A DNA stretch of 64,000 nucleotides from Aldrovandia affinis (taxonomy: Eukaryota > Chordata > Actinopteri > Notacanthiformes > Halosauridae): positions 1,541,178 to 1,605,177 of the forward strand of contig JAINUG010000209.1 of the NCBI GenBank assembly GCA_029706075.1, read 5' to 3'. Position 1 is the stretch's first letter, and each line of letters opens with the position of its first letter. Position numbers and translations under genes: made by a program. The notes under the pieces are model-generated. The model made no database searches, had not been told where the DNA came from, and saw only the letters and a list, made by a program, of their open reading frames with translations. Below are positions 58,100 to 64,000 of the stretch, piece after piece.

Positions 58100-58746
58100 A
58101 CGCCGATGGTTCACTGCAGGAAGAACGCGTGCTGAAACGGCAAAATCTAAAAACATTAACAAAATCTTGAAACGGTTCTAAAAAGTTTTGGAAATCTTCC
58201 ACAAACATCACTGGGCGACTAAATCCTTTCAGGGCAAGGAACGTGTCGAACGAATTCAAGTCGCGCTAATATTGTACATTGAAATGTCTTATGTTCTTAA
58301 GAAACAATGACAAAAAAAAATGTTGACATAATTGACATGGTGCATTGTGTCTTTAAAATACAGACATTCGGCTGATACGAAATGATTCGGGAATAACTTT
58401 TAGTTACAGCACAACAATAGGAAAAACTTATAATTACCATATTTCACATACATTTTTTTGTTTACATATAACGCTTTACCACTAGATTTTGTTCTTGAAA
58501 AAAACGAAACAACACATTTTTAAGGCAATTAATGTTGAGAATACGTAACATAATGCCTAATGTTATGGAATAAGCACAGGTTTTTAAAATTCCCAGGTTG
58601 AGTTGCTAAAAGTTGTTCATACTTACACCATTTCTACCGCTACATGTTTGCTGTTTTATGCTTACTGAAACCTCAGGTTACTTATAATGCTAGGCTAATT
58701 ATGTGACAAGCACATATACCAGGCATCAGAGTGAATATGTGATTAT
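58100..58746. other. Upstream flank of trihelix gene, Arm 2
   Basis: Inverted counterpart of 27,640-28,560. It lacks the 323 bp found at 28,176-28,498 in Arm 1 (TGTGG joins AAGATTTCC directly). No gene seen. Confidence 0.5.
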
Positions 58747-58758
58747 ATAAGAGTGGCA

Positions 58759-59119
58759 GGGCGGCACGGTAGTGCAGTGGATAGCACTGTCGCCTCACAG
58801 CAAGAAGGTCTCGGGTTCGAATCCAGGCCGGGGGCCTTTCTGTGTGGAGTTTGCATGTTCTCCCCGTGTCTGCGTGGGTTTCCTCCGGGTACTCCGGTTT
58901 CCTCCCACAGTCCAAAGACATGCACGTTAGCCTAATTGGAGAGTCTAAATTGCCCGTAGGTATGAGTGTGTGAGTGAATGGTGTGTGTGCCCTGCGATGG
59001 ATTGGCGACCTGTCCAGGGTTTATTCCTGCCTCTCGCCCCTATGCATGCTGGGATAGGCTCCAGCCCCCCGCGACCCTGACCAGGAATAAGCGGCTTAGA
59101 CAATGAGAGATGAGATGAG
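58759..59119 (+). mobile_element. DANA/Mermaid-like SINE (Arm 2 only)
   Basis: Starts GGGCGGCACGGTAGTGCAGT (tRNA-like box A) with box B GGGTTCGAATCC, then the well-known TTTGCATGTTCTCCCCGTGT and TCCTCCGGGTACTCCGGTTT blocks. Ends with a GAGATGAGATGAGA tail. It is flanked by a perfect 12-bp duplication ATAAGAGTGGCA (58,747-58,758 and 59,120-59,131). The Arm 1 site at about 27,612-27,627 has one copy and no SINE. Confidence 0.9.
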
Positions 59120-59178
59120 ATAAGAGTGGCAAAACATGCAATGTTCATGAGATGTAGTGCAATGCCAAATTCTGAGAT

Positions 59179-59406
59179 TACATTACATTACATTACATTA
59201 CAGGCATTTAGCAGACGCTCTTATCCAGAGCGACTTACAGTTTACATTTCTTTACCATCCATTTATACAGCTGGATTTTAACTGAAGCAATTCAGGTTAA
59301 GTACCTTGCTCAAGGGTACAACGGCAGTGTCCCACCTGGGGATTGAACCTGTAACCTTAACGTTACAAGCCCAGTTCCCTAACCATTATACCACACTGCC
59401 TGCCTA
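59179..59406 (-). mobile_element. tRNA-derived SINE with L2 tail (Arm 2 only)
   Basis: On the minus strand: GGCAGTGTGGTATAATGGTT (box A), GGTTCAATCCCC (box B), a unique body, then the L2 3' tail GTAAGTCGCTCTGGATAAGA and GCGTCTGCTAAATG, ending in (TGTAA)n. Flanked by TGAGAT (59,173-59,178 and 59,407-59,412). Arm 1 has the empty site CTGAGATAATG in reverse at about 27,557-27,570. Sharing the tail implies mobilisation by L2 reverse transcriptase. Confidence 0.85.
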
Positions 59407-59736
59407 TGAGATAATGAAGACCCCCCCCAAATACATTAGGTAATTAAGACAAACATTAACAAGCACTATTTGTACCAATAAATGATGCATCCTAGTAATT
59501 TCCTAAATTCAACCAGTTGCATGATACTTGATGTCTTCTCACTCCCAGTGGTGCAGCCGCCACCCTAAAATAATGTCTTGCCACCCCATTTATCTAAACT
59601 AACTGGTATGAATTTTTTTCGTGTTGAATGAATGTTATCATATTTCTTTCCGACTTTGTTAAAAGTTAATCCCCATAATAACCAGTTCCAAACTCTTCAG
59701 AGTTCCCCCTTCTCAGCAAAAAATGGATGAGGTGCT

Positions 59737-60307
59737 GGAAATAGCACCACCTGGTGACTCCATAGCTCTACTGGGAGACTTCAACCCCCATATGGGCAAT
59801 GATTAAGTAATCTGGAGGGGTGTGATTGGGAGTAACGGCTTGTCCGATCTGAACCCGAGTGGTGTTCTGTTATTGGACTTCTGTGCTAGTTATGGACTGT
59901 CCTTAATGAACACCATGTTCGAACACAAGGAGGCTCATAAGTGTACCTGGTACCAGAGCACCTTGAGCCAAAGGTTGATGACTTTGTAGTTGTTTCATTG
60001 GACCTGAGGCCATATGTTCTGGACACTCGGGTGAAGAGAGGAGCAGAGCTGTCTACCGATGACCACCTGGTGGTGAGCTGGATCAGATGGTGTGGTAGAC
60101 TGCCGGACAGACCTGGTAAGCCCAAGCATGTGGTGAGGGTTTGCTGGGAATGACTGGTAAAGGAACCTGTCCGGAGCGATTTCAGCTCCCACCTCCGGAG
60201 GAGTTTCCCTCACATTCCGGAGGAGGCTGAAGACATGGAATCCAAATGGACTCTGTTTAAAGCCTCCATCATGGAAGCGGCTGCTAGGAGCTGTGGCCAG
60301 AAGGTGG
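59737..60307 (+). mobile_element. Rex3-like LINE endonuclease part, Arm 2
   Basis: Counterpart of 26,368-26,943: PPGDSIALLGDFNPHMGND and [10 protein letters not shown]. It is cut on the right by the Arm 2/Arm 3 junction at 60,307 and on the left by the 300-bp deletion. Confidence 0.8.
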
Positions 60308-60789
60308 CAAGCATGCAGCCAGCTGCTGCTTCTTTTCACTCTACAGCACACCAGCTGAGCTGCACAGCCATTCTGCTGGAAGACTGCCCACCTAGTGCGG
60401 CTGGCACAGTCAGACTGCAGGCACTGAATGACCAGAGGGATCTCTATTGGACAATGAGACAAAGTATACCCTCCCTCTCTAGGTGACCTGTGGGATTTCT
60501 GGCCACAGTTGGCACTGGCATAGGCAGGATTTGAGTTCATGCTTCTTGAGACAGTGCTTTGGTTTCATTTAGCTGGACAGGCCAATTTGGGGATGTGTTG
60601 TGAAATACATACAAGTGACTGCCAAAACAAAGGAAAGACTTGAGTAAATGTAGGCTTCATGAAGGTTGCATTTTCCTGGCATGGTTTAGCCCCAATTAAC
60701 CCCTTAGAGGGCAAGGTAAACATTAATAAATACAAAGCCATTTTGAGTGATCACCTTCATCCTATGATGAAGCATTTCTGTCCTGATGG

Positions 60790-61677
60790 CAGAGATGGGC
60801 AAAGATACATCAAAATGTATCTTGTTACAAAATACAAAATACCCCTCAAATAAATGTATCAGATCAAAATACAAAATACTGGTGCCAGAAAATGTATCAG
60901 ATAAAATACATGTATTTTGTATTTTCAAAATACAGGAAAAAAAACTTGTCTCCAATTGGCTATCGTAGGCCAACATATGAATCGGTGGCTGCCTTTCTCT
61001 ATGAATATGAGCAAAAAGCCAAAATCACATAGGCTATCGCCGTGTGTTAAGTGTTAGAGGCACAATCTCATCTTTAGCATCTCCTAATTAGTTTGCCCAC
61101 ATTACTCCCTCCATTTTGGTTGTTTGGGCTATTGACAACCAATTTCTTATCTTTGATGCTATTTGTATATAAAAGAAAAATACTGAAAATAGTACAGTAC
61201 AAACTTACAAACAAATCAGCATGAATTGTACATGCTAGCTAGTGTTTCTGGAGTCACAAAGTGGCATTTTGAGAAATCGTCTTTTCTAACTTTTCACGTC
61301 ACGTCACAATTTCTCAAAATGCCACTTAGAATACTGTGAGTAGGCTTGTGTGAAAACAAGTGCCAAATTCTCAATAGCTGCCTGCGACCAGATACATGCA
61401 TGCATCCACGTGTGCATGCATTCACTGCCTTGTCCAACCGACAGAGAGCAGGTCTAAAAATCACTGTGTGAGTGTGTCTAAGTGTACTGTTCTTTTTTTA
61501 TGTTCTTTGAATCATGGATAAAGTATTTTGAAAATACTAAATTACTCCACCCTAAAGTATCTTGTTACAAATTACATTTGAATTTTTTCAGCCCTGTCAA
61601 ATACAAATGACAAAATACTCAAAAGTAATTGAAATACGTATTTCAAATACAAGTAATAGAAATACTGCCCATCTCTA
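60790..61677. mobile_element. hAT MITE (Arm 3 only)
   Basis: An 888-bp segment begins CAGAGATGGGCAAAGATAC and ends TACTGCCCATCTCTA, imperfect short inverted repeats, and is flanked by the 8-bp duplication CCTGATGG (60,782-60,789 and 61,678-61,685). An 8-bp duplication and YAGAGATGGGCA ends fit non-autonomous hAT elements. The ends are rich in AAAATAC repeats. Arm 1 has the empty site near 44,908-44,922. Confidence 0.85.
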
Positions 61678-62129
61678 CCTGATGGGAATGTGGACTGAGT
61701 AGTCTTCCAGCAACATAGGTCCTTGGGTAAGTAAACTGAATGTACAAATAGTAAATGTGCTGCCTTTTTTTTAGCAGCCCACGTTTTAGAATTGTATTTT
61801 AACAGCTCAAACTATGGACAGGAAGCTTGGACAAGAAATGTGATGAGAAAACGTAACTCAGTGATGCTGATAGCGAGAGGCTTTAAAATCCACAAGTGTC
61901 GAACAAAAGCTTGATAAACAGAGAAAGCATTAGGCCACAATCAGACTCTTCGATTTATAAATCAATCAGTCCCTGAAAAGGGCGTAAGAACATAGGCAAG
62001 GTGTGTCACAGGGTCACAATCTCTTTTCATCAGCCTAAATTACTAACTTTGCAGCAGCAGTGAATACGTATACAGTTGTGTGTATGGTACAGTTATTGTT
62101 TTGGCTTAATGTAATATAGAGGCTAACAG

Positions 62130-62770
62130 GTATAAATGAAATGTAAAAAAAGAAAAAAACTGTGTTCAATACGCACTATTAGCAGCTATATAAGGACCTG
62201 CCATTAAGACGTTTTTGTTCTTCACTTTGTTCTCTCATTTTTAGAAATCCACAAAAGTACTATGCTCCCATGTCACTATTTTGACCATCTCTTGCACAGG
62301 GGACAATGCAGCTGAGTGTGCACTACCTCTAACATGTTGTTCTGCAAGCCATTGACTATTACCCTCACTGTAAGCCACACAGTACACTACAGGAGAGCAA
62401 GGAGAGGCCCATCTCTCATTGATGACAACTGGCAACACATAGTTGCTTGCGATAAAGACAGTAAGGGTTGTAAGCAAAATTGTACTCCCCTAGTGTGCTG
62501 TAAACTGTACTGTACTTCAACAGCACAGAAAAGGGAACAGCGCCAAGGTAATGTATGTCTTTAGGATGTTGTGATGTTTTGTTGTTGTCATTTGATGTTT
62601 ATAGTGTATTATACATGGTGTTCTGTGTGTATGTTGTATAGTGTGTTGGGTATGCACCTTGTATAGCGTTTAATGTGTATGCCTTCTTTTTTTGTTACCA
62701 TGAAGCACTGTTGTACGCGAGGTACATTTCTGTGAAAACAGACAATAAAGATATCTAATCTAATCTAATA
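62130..62770 (+). other. Conserved transcript-like segment, Arm 3
   Basis: TATATAA at 62,187-62,193, the same short frame ending at 62,564, AATAAA at 62,744-62,749 and an (ATCTA)n-like end to about 62,769. Very close to the Arm 2 copy. Confidence 0.4.
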
Positions 62771-63354
62771 TTTTGCAAGACAGTAAACAGCATTGTTCTG
62801 TATTTCTGCAGGACAGTAAACAGCACTGTCCCATTTACTGTCCTATTCTTGCAGGACACAAAACTGTACACAGATTTCAGAGTCTGGGGAAACAGTGTTC
62901 CATAACAGTATCTATATTAGTATCTGTCTTAATCAAGTAAAGAAACGCTGCTGTTCTTTGGGTCTTAGTTTATTAAATTATTGTAAACGTTTCATTTAAC
63001 ACAAAATGACAATGTGGAACCAGCAACGGGATAGCGGGATAACTGCAACCTGGAAAATAACGTCTGTTAACAGGGGTGCAAATTTGGTCTGATAGGTAGG
63101 GGGGACCAACATCAGCAATGGCCAGTGCTTCTCAAAAAAATGCAAATGCAAAACAAGGCTACAAAAAAAGCCTACAATTCAAATTCTCTTTTAGTTACAC
63201 CATACTAATGGCTTGTATATGAATATCAAAAAACAAAACAAACAGGAAAATAACACATTTATTAATACAAAGAGCACAAGGGTAAAGATCAGTGCATACT
63301 TCTAATGAGCCCTAATGTGATGTTCTTTTCTTATTGTATCTGACCTCATCCGTC

Positions 63355-63355
<1 letters not shown>

Positions 63356-63427
<72 letters not shown>
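63356..63427. repeat. (GT)36 microsatellite, Arm 3
   Basis: Seventy-two bases of alternating TG at the site that is (GT)44 in Arm 2 and (CA)15 in Arm 1. Confidence 0.95.
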
Positions 63428-63428
<1 letters not shown>

Positions 63429-64000
63429 ATGGAATGGTGCATTAAGGTCCTGGTTGGTGATGAGCAGTCTTTAACATTTATATTTGAGCGAGATAAGAGG
63501 TGTCTGTGGGACTGTGTGGAGTGTCTGGAAAGCATGCAAAAAATGATCAGACATTTTAAATTTGACTTGAATACCCGAGTAACGGAGATAGTTAATTAAT
63601 TAAACAGGGTTATGGATTATTTCTAATGCATGTCATTCCCAGTACTTTTGTTTGCCACTGAGGATTTTAAATGCAGATGCTTGAGTTTGAATGAAAAACC
63701 TGACAGCATTTCTCCACCCATGTGGAACCCACCATTGCAACAAACATGGGTGTTTTAAACACTGTAGGCACCAAATCCACTTTTGTATTGTTCGGTCATC
63801 TTTACACAGTTTTTTTTTTTCACATGTAACGGCTACATAATTATTAATTTATTCGACTATTAATTTAATAGAATATAAATACTCTGTACTTGTTAAAAAA
63901 TGATTTTTAAAAAGACCATCACCTGCAATGACATGCAAATCAGCTGTTACCAGTAATGTGAAAATATGGGTAGTGTTTATCGATGCCAAAACACAAACAA

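Larger units (their letters stand above)
47989..60307 (-). repeat. Arm 2 of duplication (inverted relative to Arm 1)
   Basis: Starts at TTAACAGCTCAAACTATGG, matching Arm 1 position 44,792 in reverse, and runs to GGCCAGAAGGTGG, matching 26,368. Arm-specific items: SINEs at 58,759 and 59,179, a 157-bp segment at 50,371, and absence of the Arm 1 Harbinger/gypsy, solo LTR and 300-bp Rex3 segment. Confidence 0.9.
60307..64000 (-). repeat. Arm 3 of duplication (tandem with Arm 2), incomplete
   Basis: Begins at GCAAGCATGCAGCCAGCTGC, the inverse of Arm 1 near 46,017, and continues collinear with Arm 1 in reverse (and directly with Arm 2 from 61,801 / 47,991) to the window end. Spacing to Arm 2 is about 13.8 kb. 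Confidence 0.9.

Noticed and set aside
58759-59119. Box A/box B sequence as a tRNA gene
   Set aside because: The head lacks a full cloverleaf and is followed by the DANA-like SINE body and tail, with target duplications around the whole.
26368-60307. The duplicated unit as one giant mobile element (Polinton- or Teratorn-like)
   Set aside because: I see no DNA polymerase B, capsid, ATPase or unit-wide integrase, and no terminal inverted repeats or target duplication at the unit ends. The only integrase belongs to the nested gypsy element.
1-64000. CRISPR arrays, operons, riboswitches, bacterial promoters
   Set aside because: The element families, introns and microsatellites show a vertebrate nuclear sequence, and no spaced direct-repeat arrays were seen.

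Overview
The window is vertebrate, almost certainly teleost, nuclear DNA and is dominated by transposable elements. The evidence is the set of families: L2-type LINEs with the fish 3' tail (…TAAGTCGCTCTGGATAAGAG…), Rex1/Babar-like and Rex3-like LINEs, a DANA/Mermaid-like SINE, tRNA-derived SINEs that borrow the L2 tail, fish Tc1-like, PIF/Harbinger, piggyBac and hAT transposons, and a Ty3/gypsy element. The only host-type multi-exon gene I can support is an unnamed trihelix (Myb/SANT-like) gene, present twice.

Positions 1-26,367 are a repeat mosaic. From about 2,440 to 12,760 lies one minus-strand piggyBac transposon, split into pieces by later insertions. A Tc1-like element (2,553-6,772) sits in its C-terminal part, and that element carries a Harbinger element (2,950-4,118, itself holding an L2 fragment) and a reverse L2-like LINE (about 4,893-6,507). 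Two further L2 copies (about 7,020-7,345 and 7,436-11,560) interrupt the piggyBac frame. The larger L2 has a tandem 382-bp repeat at its 5' end. Next come a solo LTR (13,280-13,702), a Rex1-like LINE (13,764-16,018), a reverse L2 fragment, two convergent hAT elements (17.5-19.8 kb plus strand, 20.1-23.1 kb minus strand, the second split by a Tc1 element), a small piggyBac-type MITE, and Rex3-like and Rex1-like LINE pieces.

Positions 26,368-64,000 are a large segmental duplication. Arm 1 (26,368-46,017) is repeated in inverted orientation as Arm 2 (47,989-60,307, matching 44,792 down to 26,368). Arm 2 runs straight into Arm 3 (60,307-64,000 and beyond the window, matching 46,017 down to about 42,050). 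Arms 2 and 3 are therefore tandem copies of one unit (spacing about 13.8 kb) and Arm 1 is an inverted copy. Each full arm carries the trihelix gene, a SINE, a short L2 tail, and hAT and Harbinger remnants.

The arms differ by arm-specific insertions that mostly leave a readable empty site in the other arm. Arm 1 alone has a Harbinger element containing a gypsy element with LTRs that look identical, a solo LTR and a LINE 3' fragment. Arm 2 alone has two SINEs. Arm 3 alone has a hAT MITE. These insertions postdate the duplication and order its history.

The two trihelix copies have the same four-exon structure. Each carries a one-base shortfall in a C-rich run of exon 4, at different places. That is either independent decay or uncorrected sequence error. 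I see no rRNA, tRNA, CRISPR or virus-derived gene set other than the LTR elements.
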